64,000 bases of DNA, from positions 6,237,001 through 6,301,000 of the forward strand of contig CM024188.1 of assembly GCA_013433145.1 (NCBI GenBank). The letters run 5' to 3'. This DNA comes from Ascaris suum. Its lineage: Eukaryota; Nematoda; Chromadorea; Rhabditida; Ascarididae. Below the pieces are notes generated by a model. It saw only the letters and a program-made list of their open reading frames with translations, made no database searches and had not been told where the DNA came from. Position 1 is the stretch's first letter; every line of letters begins with the position of its first letter. The position numbers were made by a program, and so were the translations under genes. Shown here piece by piece: positions 1-17,752 of this stretch.

Positions 1-1285
1 CTCCCAGCTTCTTGAATTTTTTCGAGAAGCCAGATGTCAACTGAAAATTATGGTGCCACCTTCTGAAATGTGCATGTATCTTCCTTTGTGCACAAAAATC
101 AAGGCGCACCACTTTGTTTCCTTTATGCACTGAAATAGAAATGCACACTTATGTCGTTTTTGTGTGCTATCTCAAAGCTACTGGTGCCCGCGCATCATGC
201 CTTCTAACTTACTGCTCACGTCTTATGTTTTGCCACTTTTCAGACTTCTGTATATCACATTCCTTTATCATTGGAATCCCTGGACGGCTGTACAGCAATC
301 CTCATCTCCTATTTTTATGCATTTTGCTGTTTTTGCTAATTTTTAATTTCACAACTTCTTCATTTTTCTATTCCCCACTCAAAGAGTTCCTTATTTTCTC
401 CGCTTCCAAAATTTCCTTCAGTACAATAATTATGCGATCAACCGCGACAAAGGATAAGGCGATAGTACATAATGCAAGCTTTACAGTAATCCTATAAGGT
501 ATCATTGCATGCAATTTGCAATTGATAATCCTAAAGGCTTTGAGTGAAAGTATCGAATAGTGCAGGCATCAGTTGAGAGTGCGAGAAAGTCTTGTTCGGT
601 ATCAGCATATCATCTAAGAGAACCGGATTCGTATCGGAAGTTGACATGCGAAGCATGGCATTTATCTTGCGAAATGTGTAACTGCTATTTTTTCGATTAT
701 TCGGTGAAAACATGAGAGCCTTTTTGCATCATATTGAGATCAACAGCGGGGTCGTGCAGCGAATTGTAAATTTTTAGTTTCCTGCAAATAGTTTGCAAAC
801 ATAGGACTCGCTGGGACCAAGCGGGGGATAGACGGTTAGAAAAATGCAGGATTAAACTCATAAAAGTTTAGACTGAACTAAGTATACCATTGCATAATTT
901 TTGAGGTTTTAATGCCCTATATTATGGTGTTATATTGCTTTAAAAACTTCCGAGATGCAAAACCATAACGTGATATAGTTTTGGGAGTTCAGAGGGAGCG
1001 ATGTAAACCAAATAAGCATAAAAGTTTAAGTTAAAGATAAGTTTAAAAAGTTCTAGTGGATTGAAGTTTCTGCTAATCGTCGTTTCTCCAGTAGTGATCA
1101 AACACTGTCCTTCTTGCTGCTTCTCGCCTGCGTTTAGGACCACTGTCTCAGGTAACGGCATTTTTCGAGGCCGAAAAGATGAAGGACCAACAGAAGGCGA
1201 TACCTTGTGAGGCCAGACAGCGATGATTTTTCCATGAGTTAGTGCATGGTTTTCGTTTTATTTTCATTTTCCATTTTGCTTCCAC
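1..1285. other. Non-coding stretch, no gene seen
   Basis: No open frame here combines plausible splice sites with protein-like composition. The DNA is AT-rich with short frames on both strands that look like chance. It lies downstream (minus strand) of the exon-like frame that begins at 1,521, so it could hold further 3' exons of that gene, but I could not find one with matching phase. Confidence 0.4.
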
Positions 1286-1521
1286 CTGGTGTTTCATCAG
1301 ATATCTCCTTAAGGGGGTGAATATGTCTTCGTCCATTCCAAGGGTGTTTTCTATTAGGTGGAGGACTATATTTGGCCTAACGGTGTTGTCAAGTTTCTCG
1401 AAATTAAGTTGCATAAGTTTTTCCTTTGCGAGATTCATTTTCTCCATGATTTCGATTAAATGGGTCTCTATTGGAATGTCTTTGACCAAAGTAGGATGAA
1501 AATGCGGCATCTCTGGCTTCA
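1286..1521 (-). CDS. Exon-like open frame of unrecognised gene
   Basis: This stretch is open for 78 codons. It is bounded by an acceptor (gtgttgcag) and a donor (CAG|gtggaa), entering in phase 1 and leaving in phase 0. The translation is charged and helix-prone, contains EKMNLAKEKLMQLNFEKLD and ends PLRRYLMKHQ, which is unlike the surrounding chance frames. An ATG lies a few codons after the acceptor. About 220 bases upstream a short frame reads VVDELNADIFKDVHL, but its donor phase does not fit. I do not recognise a family. It may be one exon of a real gene whose other exons are unclear, or a decayed copy. The open frame and splice sites are seen; that it is expressed is inferred. Confidence 0.35.
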
Positions 1522-4500
1522 CTGCAACACACAGTCATGTGCAAACACAAAATTCAAAGAATTTGCCGTTGCCTTTGTAAATGAGGGTTACATTTGCAAG
1601 TTTCCAACCTTTAGAGTGTTTTCATGCTGAAACGATGCACTTAAAAGAGAGCACAATTCTAACACGCTCTGGCGCTTTCCCAATTTCAGTTTTTCATTTG
1701 CAATTCCATCAAATATTGATACTTTGTTTGCCTGCTTACAGATGAACGTCTTTAAAAATATCGGCGTTGAGCTCGTCCACGACCACCCTGTTCCGTTTTC
1801 CGTTGTTTTCCAATTATATCCACCATGGCCAGGTGCCCTCATTTACGGTAAATTGTTATGTCACTTTTAACAAGTATCACGTTTCCATTCGGCGTGTCTT
1901 TTTCGAATCCACTGTCTCACGAAGTTTCCTCATGTTCCCACCACCCTGTGAAGAAATTTTTTCAGCTGGTGAAGGCAAGAACCGCTTTCGTAACATCTCT
2001 GACAGAGATGAGAAAAACCATGGGGCTTTCGCGGGAAGAGCTTAGTTTCAGACAGCGCGGGAAGAGTTTCAGACAATCCACCGGGATAGTCTCCCTGATA
2101 GGTCTCCGCAGCCTAAAACCAATCATCTTTACGAGGGGTTCCTCTGAAGGGTCCAATGGAGGGATGATTGCGACTCCGAACGCGGGGAAGGATGAGGGGA
2201 GGAGAGGCATCGAGGGGGATGATGATAGGGATGACGGTGAAGCACTCAAGAAAATGTAACAATCATTATGTTATTAGAGAAACGTCTGAATGACTGAAAG
2301 CCGCACTTTTTTGCGGGAATTCGGGCGCGTGATGAGTGGCTCCATTGACGGCTAGAGGGTGTGGCGTTTAGAGAGAGCGTGAAGCGGCTGGTGGGCACCT
2401 AGTCGACTGTGAAGCAGCGCTGTCTGCCAGAATTGCCATGGCAGCGGGCCACGGCTCCACGCCTCGTTCAAAGTGCGTCGCTTCTCCGGGTGGCGTTGAT
2501 GTGTTCGCAATCCGCTCCGCTTTCGCTTCTGTCTCCAGATGACGTCATCGTCCCGTACCACCTGCGGATGTCCACACTTATCAATCCGTTGTGGCCCCTT
2601 TTTCATTGCAGTTCCGCTTCCTAGCAATTCGTCAAGAAAAAACGACTGACCACCGCCACCCTCCATATATAATTGGGTTTTAAGGCTGTGTGCACGTGCG
2701 TGAATGTCGCGTCTGTCGGTTTAGTGGCGCTGCGTGTGTTTATTTGCGTATCTCTGTGCACTTTGCAAAAATCTCGTCCAGTATATTCGTCGAAGTATTC
2801 TGCTGCAGTAAGAAAGTCTGTCGAATCCATACAGTGGAGCAAGCATGCGCTAATGATGAGCCATAGATTGTGCTTTATTCTACTCTCACATTCACTCACC
2901 ATCGCACTCGCGATTGCATTTTGCAGCGTACAACTCAGATGGGCTCAACGCATGCGCAGTGTTTTTCTTTCTTCGATGTTCCAAGGTTCTTCTTGAGTCT
3001 TTATAACTGCAATTCTTTTTCTACATGAATTAACAGTTAGTTCACTTTCAACGAGAAATTTGTCTGATGATTGTATATGAAACGTCAAATATTCGCAAAA
3101 TTTAGTGACGTTACAGCATCTTCACCGTATTGTTAGGTTTTTTGATATGAGTTGCATTTTCACTTTCTGTGCTCGATGATGCAATTCCACTTGTCTGTTC
3201 CTCACCGAAATTGCTACTGAAAACGATGTACGAGTCGTTGCAAAGCAGTATTTGCTACGTCATAAGTGTGCACGGGAACGAGAAAGGTGCGAAATGGGAT
3301 ATGATGGTCAGAAAGCAGGAACGCGAGAAAAATAATAGAATTTAGACGTAAACAGCACGCATTCTGTTGATAACAAAAGTGTCGTTTTACTAAATTAACG
3401 TAAGATTTTTCTGATGAAGGTGAACTTTGGCTTTTTCAGCTTAAAAGAGCGTTTGTTTTGCCATAAAGTCCCACACCGTTCCCCCTACCTAATTCCACCC
3501 AGCTATACGTCAAAAGCCCTCAACCGGGCTCAAGCCTTTTCGCATGGCACTCCCCTGTCGTGGTACTTCTCATACAGTGACCGCACTTGCAGCTGTGATG
3601 TGCAGTTTAGATGGAGGAAATTCAATGATTTCACTCTCCGCTTATTAACGTACAACTTTAAACTGTGAAAAGAGTTGTATGTTTGTGGTATTTGGTAGTT
3701 TTGCATCGAATATTCGATTCTTGCGCAGAGCGCTGACAGCTCTGATTAGTGACACCTGTCATTTGTTCGTTGCTCGCACTGCCAGCATGAGATACGCCGA
3801 TCTTATTGATTGCCAGCGATTAATTTTTTTCATGAAATTGAAGCGGCTCGAAGAAATGAGTGAAAGATAGATCGTGAAAATGCCGATCACTGCGACCTTA
3901 TTCGAATTATTCGTTTAGTAAAGTTGTAACTGCTTATCGATGCTTTTAGAAATACTACGAGAGAGGGGTTTCTTACAGGGATCGCTTCCAACTTATGCCT
4001 CACCTATTTTATAATTCTTTTTTTTAATTTCTTGCATCCCGCTCAATTCATTTTTTTTTTTGTAATGTTTTTGAGTATACCTTAGTAGAAGTAAAATGAA
4101 AAGCACTCATCTCAAATCCCATAAAGAATGTTGTCAGCAAACGTTGTTGAAAGAGCATAGAGCGATATGTTCACGGCATCAGCGATGAATCATCTAGATT
4201 ACTTTAGATGTATATTGGTTGCTTTCCCTTCCGTCCATTTCTCTCATCTCCCGTTTTATAATTTAGCTTATTCGTTAATGAGGTGAAAAGAACTGGAGGG
4301 TGGTGAATACACAGTCGATCACAAATACATCCGATGAAAAAGAACGTTGCCTTAGATATCACATTTAAATAGTAATGCAATCCTTTTCACAGAGGGAAAA
4401 ATCAAACTTTGAAACAAACCGTGAAGCGATTTAATGAAACGAGTGCAGCGGAATGAGCCATCGAGGTTGATATGATGTCGGCTTTTGCTTATCAAATCAG

Positions 4501-4629
4501 TTTCTTTCACTACCTATCAACAGAATATAAATGCTTGCAAATTTTTTGATGCGTTCAAATATTTTTAGCTGAGTGTGAAATGGATCGATCAATGCCAGCT
4601 ATAATACAATATAGATTGTCATTTTGTGG
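1522..4629. other. Intergenic stretch, no supported gene
   Basis: Overlapping frames on opposite strands around 1,860-2,260 are low-complexity (acidic/Gly-rich or Ser/Pro-rich) and lack coding support. A locally GC-richer block at about 2,150-2,650 is followed by a TATATAA at about 2,665, which could mark a promoter, but no gene start follows. I see no RNA gene. Confidence 0.35.
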
Positions 4630-4700
4630 TCCATATTACAGACACCAAATTTTGTAGCTCCGACTTCAACGGCTCCTGAAACCATTGTACAGGCAAGTAG
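4630..4700 (-). repeat. Dispersed repeat copy 1 (minus orientation)
   Basis: Read on the minus strand, this stretch is about 80% identical over about 70 bases to 41,716-41,790 on the plus strand. Both include a core ending gctttcagga/ggtttcagga and then ctacaaaatttggtgt. Both copies even give the same short peptide, FQEPL.SELQNLV. A shared peptide between two otherwise unrelated non-genic places fits an interspersed element. I cannot see the element's ends. Confidence 0.55.
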
Positions 4701-7700
4701 ACCACAATAAGTAGGCCAAATATTGACATATGGACATACGACATTGCCATAATGTGCTTCTGCAAAGACCTAAAATCCAAGCTAATAGAAAGATGAACAA
4801 TGGTTGCATGAAAATTGGAAGAAATTTCTAAAGCTTTTTTACACCTGATATCAAATAGCGAAGGCGAAGATCGATCGAAGAAAGCTTTTTCAAGAAACAG
4901 TTGGACGAAATAATGGTCATTCACAGGAGGCGATAGAAGATAGCATTGCAAACAAGTTTTTGAAAAAAAAAACTGGACCAAAGGCTATTCGAAAATGGTG
5001 CATGGATGGGTGGTCCACTTCCGTATATAGAAAAATACCCTCTTTTTTTCCCAAGAAAGGAGAAGAACAATATTGCAAAATCTTTTGCTCTGATCGCGCC
5101 TTATTTGGCGGTTACTCAATGTGAGTTCCCTTTCCTTTTCCCTTTAGGTGGTCAGCTACCGTCCGCGGCAGGTGATTACTGAAGGTGCTCTTCTTTACGT
5201 GTATACTCTTGTTGAAATCTTTTATAGAGGCTATTGCTTGCTTCGCATAACCTTGACAACTACAAGCCTTCCAACTCGGTACTCTGCTGGAACCCTAATT
5301 TCTCTTCGCTCTCCCGGATCCTGCTCCAAGAAGCCAGTAGAAGCATCGGCATCTCGATGCTCCGAACTTTGTTCGTCTTCGTCTCAGCTGAAACACTTGA
5401 GTCGGACAAAGACGGTTTTAATAGTTTGAAAGTGGATTTTTTCACTAGGATCTTTGTTATATGCCGAAATAATTTTTTCAAAGGTTTTGCTCGTTGAATG
5501 AATCAACGAGATGGGGTGGTAATTGTTCAGCGCTTATTAGGACGAACCACAATGGGGGATAAGTTTCTGCGTTGTATTCGATTAACAAGCAGGTAACAAA
5601 CGTCCTAATGAAAGACTGTTGCTTACGCGAGGAAGCTGGAAAGGCTATCCTGCCGAACTGCGTTGTGTCGTCATCTTCGCACCGTCACTTTAAAGAGGCC
5701 GTTTTCACGTATTGTTTCATTCGCGTATGTTCATTTCCATCGCAGTTGTTCCATGACATCTTCCGTTTAAATGCTTGACATTGAAAAAAACAGTGCATTC
5801 ATTCGTTTCATGCTTGATTTATTGCATCGGCTGAAACGGTCATCATTTGATTTCCTCTAATGTTGTGAATGCTCGAATACTGAGAAATGCTGTCAATAAT
5901 CTTGTCATCTTCGTTGACTAACACAGACTAAATGTGGCTTGCATCACAGAGATAAGCTGGATTCAGTAAACACCAAGAAGTTGAGCTTTTGTTGAACAGT
6001 TTCATTCCAGTCTTTGTTGCTCGGACCATGCATAAGTGGAAATGGTGCTATGATGTTATTTATTAGCTGTCAGTGATTCATAGTTATTGAGTTTTCTGTC
6101 TTCACATCCATCTATATACAGGTCCTTTTTGACTTCTTGGTGTTGTCTGCGAGCTAAAGGTTTTTCTTTATTTACATCCAGCCAGCTTCCTGTATTATCC
6201 AATGCAACTACGACTTGCCTTGTTGATGGAACGTTTGGGATGGCAAATCATAGTTCACTGTTATTTGACTTGTTCGTCAGCTCCAAACCTAACGCGTGAC
6301 CTGCCTCGAAAAATTAGCTGTGCACAGATCGACACAAGTTATTTCATTTACATTTAAATGTAAGGCTTAATTTATGACAGGCTCCAAATTTTTTGAGATT
6401 AGTGACTGTTCTTGGTATGATGAGGGATAACGGAAAATACGTTATAACGGACTATTACTTCATTGTTTTCACGACAGGTGGTAGCGTGAAGTTGGACTTC
6501 ATGCCGGAATCTTTTGGAAAATTTCGAGCAGTTCATTGTTACGGAATCTACCTTTACAGCGATTTGAAAAGTTGGATAATACGATTCTGGCGACTCCTAA
6601 TCATGTGTCACTAATTTCCTTAAGAAAATTTCATGCTCGTGCCATTAGAGAATGTCCATTCCCACTGGGAACAGGCGATTATAATTCTTTCGTTAAAGAA
6701 ATTACTATCGCCTTTGACCAAAAATTCCCCGTCCACTTAGTTTACACCCTTATTTTGTGAAATATTAGGAATCATTGAGGAGGATTCTGTTCTCAGTTAC
6801 TTGCTTTAGGATCTTTGCCTGCTCGCTCAACAATCCCTATTTGGTATCTTGCATGAACAATAGGATGCCAGTCTTCAGTGAAAAAAAATTCAAACAGCTA
6901 GTTCATAAATATTAGACTAAGGTATTTGACGTGGTTAACTATGAAAATCTCAGCCATGGCCTGGATTATTGGTTCATTACTCGAATGGATTGAATTGTCG
7001 AAGTTTTTTTTTCGGGGGCGGGGGGGGGGGAGCATCACTGGAGAACTTATACAGACTGCAACGACGTTATATAAAGCAACGTTCTTCGACCACTACTGTC
7101 TTTTTAATTTGTGTAAATAAGACACCTCAGAGGGCTTGTGCGGCATGTGCACACTATTTTCTGACCACTTAAAAAAGTATGCCGTCCACTTCAAGACCCA
7201 GCCGTCGAGTCGTTGAGTGGTCAAATAAAGGACAACTTCAAATTTCTGCTGGCAAACATCAGGCGTTGCATGGTGACTTGAGGCATGAGATGTCTATTTC
7301 GATCAAACAAAAAAGTGTCGATGGTATCGAAGACATCCTTTGTCGAAGGTAGTGTACGGAACCTCGGCCCTAAGGTAACGTACAACTTGAGTTGTGACCC
7401 ATATCCTGATGAAACTGCCTCGACGACTATACTGCATTTCGGAATTGCTACGTTGCTCGTACACTGAACATCTCTGCAATGTTTTCTCGTCTTGTTGTCA
7501 ACCTGTTATTGAGTGCTGAACACCAGTTTGTCGCCTCACAGGCAGTTTGAGATAGACGCTGTAAGCTTTTTCAGCGACAAGCCAACTGGAGGACATTTCA
7601 GAGGCCACATACTTTGGGTAAGAGTCTCTCTCAAAGTTTTTAACTTCCGCAACTTTAAGTTGACAAAAGTTTTCTTTCACTTAATCCAGTTTTAAAGTAG

Positions 7701-8646
7701 TTAAAAGACTGACATGGAGTAGTGCAGTGATCGAAGCGGTGAAGCGAGAAATTTTGGAAGTGCTTAAATCATCATATGACTTCACTGTGGAGAGGAGGGT
7801 TTCCAGTGATGAAGATGCGGGAACCGATGCTGCTTTTCTCTTTCATCTTGAGAGTTTTGATGAAGTTGAATAGGACGCCCGGTGGGATTGATCTACTTTC
7901 CGGTTTAAAGTTTTCAAAGAGGCAACAAATTCCATCAGTGGTGGTCTTATAGCCTGAGGAAATTGGAGCTGCATTCACCGCCCACATAGGTTGAACTCCG
8001 TACTATGCAGTCAAGAGCTAAAGGAAACTTGTGATCGTTCGCTAAACTCTTGCCTTCTTATGATCCTCTTAATAGTTGTTGTGGCGCTTATTGACAACGG
8101 GATTCCAGCCATGACACCCCTTGATCCTTTGCTTGGTTCGCGTCCATGTATATTCGGCATATTATATTTGCGAGCTTGTCTGCGGGTCAGTAAGCCCTCC
8201 AGTGGTATGAGTTTGCGTACCGAGCCTGACAAGTGTTGTTGAATGTAGCAAAATGTGCACATCTGAATGATCTGGAAACCTGGTGAATTCTTGGCCAGAT
8301 CCTGTGTTTCTCCAGATGCCTACTGACGTTGACGCCAGGAATCGTCTGACGATGTGCTTCATACTTGTTTCATCTGCTTCCATAGCAACGCCTAGTCTCC
8401 AGTCGTTTTAGTGTTGGCAAGACAGCGTTGAGCAAGGCTATGGCCAAACCACCAAGCCATTGTTGGCAGCTTTTCTTGAAGCACCACATTCATATTATAT
8501 TCCTTCCAACGACCTTTCATTGAGGTAATAATGATGGTGGCGAAGAGATACTTTAGGATTCAGTTTGTTGCGCTTAGTGAACAGAGCAACATAATAACCA
8601 ACTTTGAAGTGCCAGTCCGGTATACATGGCAGTTACATGTCTATTT
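4701..8646. other. Intergenic stretch, no supported gene
   Basis: Short frames occur on both strands without matching splice sites or recognisable domains. There is a G-run (G12) at about 7,018-7,030. Several frames between 7,280 and 8,400 look slightly protein-like but are broken and could not be chained into a gene. I see no RNA gene or clear mobile element apart from the fragment that follows. Confidence 0.35.
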
Positions 8647-8871
8647 TCGACGAATATCGCATCCGTACCGCTTCATATCTCCGCCTCATCTTGGGCAGAG
8701 TCGTGTGTGCAACAGGCCCAAATCCTCAAGCCAATCCTCAAACTCCTCCTTACGCAGTTTCAGGTTTCCAGGTTGCTTCGGCAGTTCGATATATCGTAAG
8801 ACATCGACATCAGCCATTAATTCTTCTGATAACCGCAATACACGACAACAACCGTCCGTAGTAAGCGTCAT
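8647..8871 (-). pseudogene. Decayed Merlin/IS1595-like transposase N-terminus
   Basis: The frame starts with ATG at 8,871 and runs 61 codons to a TGA at 8,686-8,688. It ends LGLLHTRLCPR and, directly after the stop, the same frame reads GGDMKRYGCDIRR. Together this gives CPR-stop-GGDM, which fits a CPxCGxxM zinc-knuckle half if the TGA was once the Cys codon TGC. Such a knuckle sits near the N-terminus of IS1595/Merlin transposases. No catalytic DDE core can be found in the flanks, so the copy is dead and truncated. The short inverted repeat acacgcttga / tcaagcgtgt lies just upstream (about 8,894-8,972). The family assignment is inference from this motif and could be wrong. Confidence 0.3.
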
Positions 8872-10035
8872 TTATTACGAAATCATTATGAAACACGCTT
8901 GAACATGTTCTCACACGTCACGCTGCAACAACGTGTCCTACTGGCAGCATGTTGCCCGATTCTCAAGCGTGTGAACGTGCGTATCTGAGGTCTCAGCACA
9001 CGGATGTGATACTTTCTTCAGCTATGTAGGTTGAATCGAAGTTTTTGAACTCTGATGTAGGCGGTATATTTGCAGTTGGTTGTATATCTGTATATGTTTC
9101 ATCCACATTCAATGCATCTATAGGCATCCTACTATAACTTGTTAATTTGGCGTGTTCTACGCTGGCATATTGGTAGACTTCATTGTTGCAGGTGCAGCTC
9201 GTCTTTTCGTGAGGCGAAGCTAAGTGCTTAACGGAGACTGGCATATTTCCAAAAACAACTTTTTTCATTCAGTTTTCCACATTCGTTTTACGGGAAATAC
9301 AACTTATGCTTAGTTGAGCTTCATTTCATTAAACTTACATTCATATGAAACGGAAATATTGCAGCAGTTCTACAGATGTTTCGTTGTCTTTGCTTTCAAA
9401 TAGTGATCTCGTCAGCAGCGAATTTCAATCAATAAACAAAGCGTTTTGCTCACGTTTTAGAATTTTGAACCGTTTTCAGCATGCCACGTTTTTCGTTCCA
9501 TTCTTGACCTGTGGTGATCCAACATTGCGGAACAGACGGGTTTTAAAAATTGCTGTCAAATCGGAGCTTTTGAATTTATGTTCGATCTCTGCTTGTAAAG
9601 CATGACACACGCGATTCGAATGGCAAATGATAAATGGAATACGAGACGACTTTCCGTTGGCAGCTATGATAATTGTTTTAGCACGGAGTGAAATTAGGAA
9701 TTGGTAGCTTCGTTCAATGCACGATTCGCGTCACTCGACTGCGCGACAGTGTTTTGCAGTTAGGTATTTGTGGTCGAATGATAGAGGTTGCCTTTTTTAA
9801 GTACGTCTTCGTCGAACTGTCCTCAGATTCTCTCATCACTGCAGTATTTAATTGAAGGCTGCCGCTGGTTGCGCTTCAGTCCTCGATTGATAGTGCAACT
9901 TCACCCATGCGTGCATTTTGTTTCAGAAGTCGGCTCACTTCATGTGTCGGGGTTAATTTGTTGCGGTGCTATTAGCGCAGCGACGACTGAAGGCGCTCTA
10001 CTCACAGGAGTGGCTTCGTGCAATCTTTGGGGTCA
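8872..10035. other. Upstream region of the CDK20-type kinase gene
   Basis: No coding exon is supported. A polypyrimidine-rich acceptor (ttttgtttcag, ending near 9,926) lies about 110 bases before the kinase ATG. It could be the acceptor of a 5' UTR intron or a spliced-leader trans-splice site, as is common in nematodes. No SL sequence or TATA box could be tied to it. Confidence 0.35.
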
Positions 10036-15711
<5,676 letters not shown>

Positions 15712-16676
15712 CCATCACTTTGTTCCTCAGAAGACGCAGGAAATGCTCGAAGCATCTCTGAGTATCTTAATGGGGACGACAGATTCATGAGAGGTTCGAG
15801 AGCGATTGGCCTCAGTTTTTTTCTCACCGATTTGAAGCAGGACAAGGACTAAGCGAATTGCAAGATGAATTGCAGTCGCGCTAGCGTGATAGTCGTTTGG
15901 CAGCACATTTTAACATGCACTGAATGTTCTTTTATATAATGATTTCTTAAAATCTACTACACTTTCAAGAGGTGATCAAATTATCGCGTACCTATACCTG
16001 ATCTACCTTGAGGTAAACCTGTTCCTTATTATGCTTCTGTCTCTTAAGGTAAATGTACATCATTCTCTGCCTCATTATATACTTCATGTTTTCTTCAATT
16101 AATTGCTAGAAAAGGGATTTCACTTCATAAGACTAGTGTTCGCGGTAGCCAAAAGCTTCTATAAATTGAAGTAAGGCATTTATTACGTAAACTGTGAAAC
16201 TCGGCAACACGACTAGACAACGAAGGCATGCTGACCAGCAGCGGGAGTGGAAAGCGTAGCCGAGAGCCACACGCCAATCCATTTGTTATCTCGACGGAGG
16301 CTAACGCACGTTTGAAAACGCGCCTTGAATGCACGTGGGGGAAACACGGCTAGAGGGGAGCCAAAACATGGCTCTGGTCCCCCATTGGGCCATCCATGGA
16401 AAGACGCTCCCGGAATGCTTTTGAGGCAGAAATGTAGATCAGCCATGTTCCAGTAGCAGGTATGATCTTGGCCGTGCATGGGGAAATGCGGTTAGACTAC
16501 TATCCCTGGCCGAGTGAGGATCGGGCCAGTGCGTGACCCAGTTATGTTTTTATCCGTTGTTAATCGACAACGTTAAGTCGTAATCTTGAAGTAAGTGAAG
16601 TCCTCAGCAAACGAAATTTCAGTTCTGACGGAATGCATAATTGATCACACAGCAAATTTACATAAAAAGTGCGCGC
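15712..16676. other. 3' flank of the kinase gene; repeat-like block
   Basis: No gene is seen. The block at about 16,210-16,500 is GC-richer than its surroundings and contains gggagtggaaagcgta (16,243-16,258). The same 16-mer occurs in kinase intron 5 (13,973-13,988), and a related agaaagcgtagcgggg occurs near 11,150. This suggests pieces of a dispersed repeat. No canonical AATAAA was seen close behind the kinase stop. Confidence 0.35.
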
Positions 16677-16895
16677 ATGAGCACCAGTAAAATGAGGGAG
16701 AATAGGCTGCATGAATGTGCGAAAACATTTTTTTCTGAAATAATGTCCTTGTTTAATCGCCGTTCACCTTACGAGTTGGATGAAAGGAACGCATGGGAAG
16801 ATCATAACGGCGACGAACTCCAGAAGGAGTTTCGCTTCGCAGATGAGATTCTGGGTCATATACCGCGTACTGAGTTACTTGCTAGAAATGCTTGA
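16677..16895 (+). CDS. Possible small gene or last exon, unknown function
   Basis: ATG to TGA, 72 codons. The peptide is charged and non-repetitive, including RRSPYELDERNAWEDHNGD and ending RTELLARNA. It has no signal peptide or membrane segment, and I recognise no family. An AATAAA lies about 135 bases after the stop, at a sensible distance for 3'-end formation. The frame is open upstream of the ATG back to about 16,641, so it could also be the terminal exon of a gene starting further left. The composition and poly(A) signal are seen; that it is a gene is inferred. Confidence 0.35.
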   Translation: MSTSKMRENRLHECAKTFFSEIMSLFNRRSPYELDERNAWEDHNGDELQKEFRFADEILGHIPRTELLARNA

Positions 16896-17027
16896 GAAAG
16901 TTTTGAAATCTGTGAAAGCAATACTTCTTTTGCAAAGCAAGTGGAAAAACGTAACAAAAGGAGCGGTGACAGGGTATGCATGTCTGCTTCAACCCATTAG
17001 GTGAGCCGGTTCCTTAAGATGTACAAA

Positions 17028-17033
17028 AATAAA
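17028..17033 (+). terminator. AATAAA polyadenylation signal candidate
   Basis: A canonical AATAAA in an A/T-rich context about 135 bases downstream of the 16,895 stop on the same strand. In such AT-rich DNA it could also be chance. Confidence 0.3.
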
Positions 17034-17427
17034 TATAAAACGCCTAGTAATGCGCTTCCCTACGAACCCAGTCGGTTCTTTTGTGATCTAATAATTTCGC
17101 CACCGTAGCTTCTGCGGTTCATATGTTGCAAGTACTAGGTAAACGGAGACGAATAGATTGACACAGAGCAGTCAGGCAGGGGAACTTATGATCGGTTTTT
17201 CTCCTTCCCATCTTTCCTGCGTGATGAAAATAGAGAACAAATTAAGAGTTAGGGAAAAACAGAAATTGCCCGCGGATAGTGCTCGCCACTCTGTTTAACT
17301 GTAGGTGGCAACAGTGAAGAGTGTCGAAATTCTGTAATTTTATACATATACACTGAGGACTGATCGGTCTTTCCCATGTGGCGACGAGTGACTTTTTTTC
17401 GTATTCTGCCATATCTGCTAGTTTAAC

Positions 17428-17429
<2 letters not shown>

Positions 17430-17507
<78 letters not shown>
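17430..17507. repeat. (TA)39 microsatellite
   Basis: An uninterrupted run of 39 TA units. The long Tyr-Ile frame it makes on the minus strand is an artefact. Confidence 0.97.
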
Positions 17508-17509
<2 letters not shown>

Positions 17510-17752
17510 AACGCAACCAATTTTTAGTGCCCATCTGCTGCACTTGCAGAATGAAATTTTTTTTCAAATTTCGTTTCATCGCAACAAATTACTTTTAGAG
17601 CGGGATGCAGTTGACAGTTTGAGCGCTTCAAAAGTTTTAGTAAGGGAGTAATTTGGTGTTAACGAACTCGCATTAATGACTGAAGGTAAGTGAGGCATTT
17701 TGTAGCTCTGGGCTAAAAAGCTGCGATATACTGTATTCCATTATATAATAGT

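Noticed and set aside
1858..2259. 133-codon plus-strand frame and the overlapping 95-codon minus frame
   Set aside because: Both are low-complexity in the same GC-richer block and contradict each other; no splice sites or family.
17242..17520. Tyr-Ile repeat protein frame
   Set aside because: It is only the translation of the TA microsatellite.
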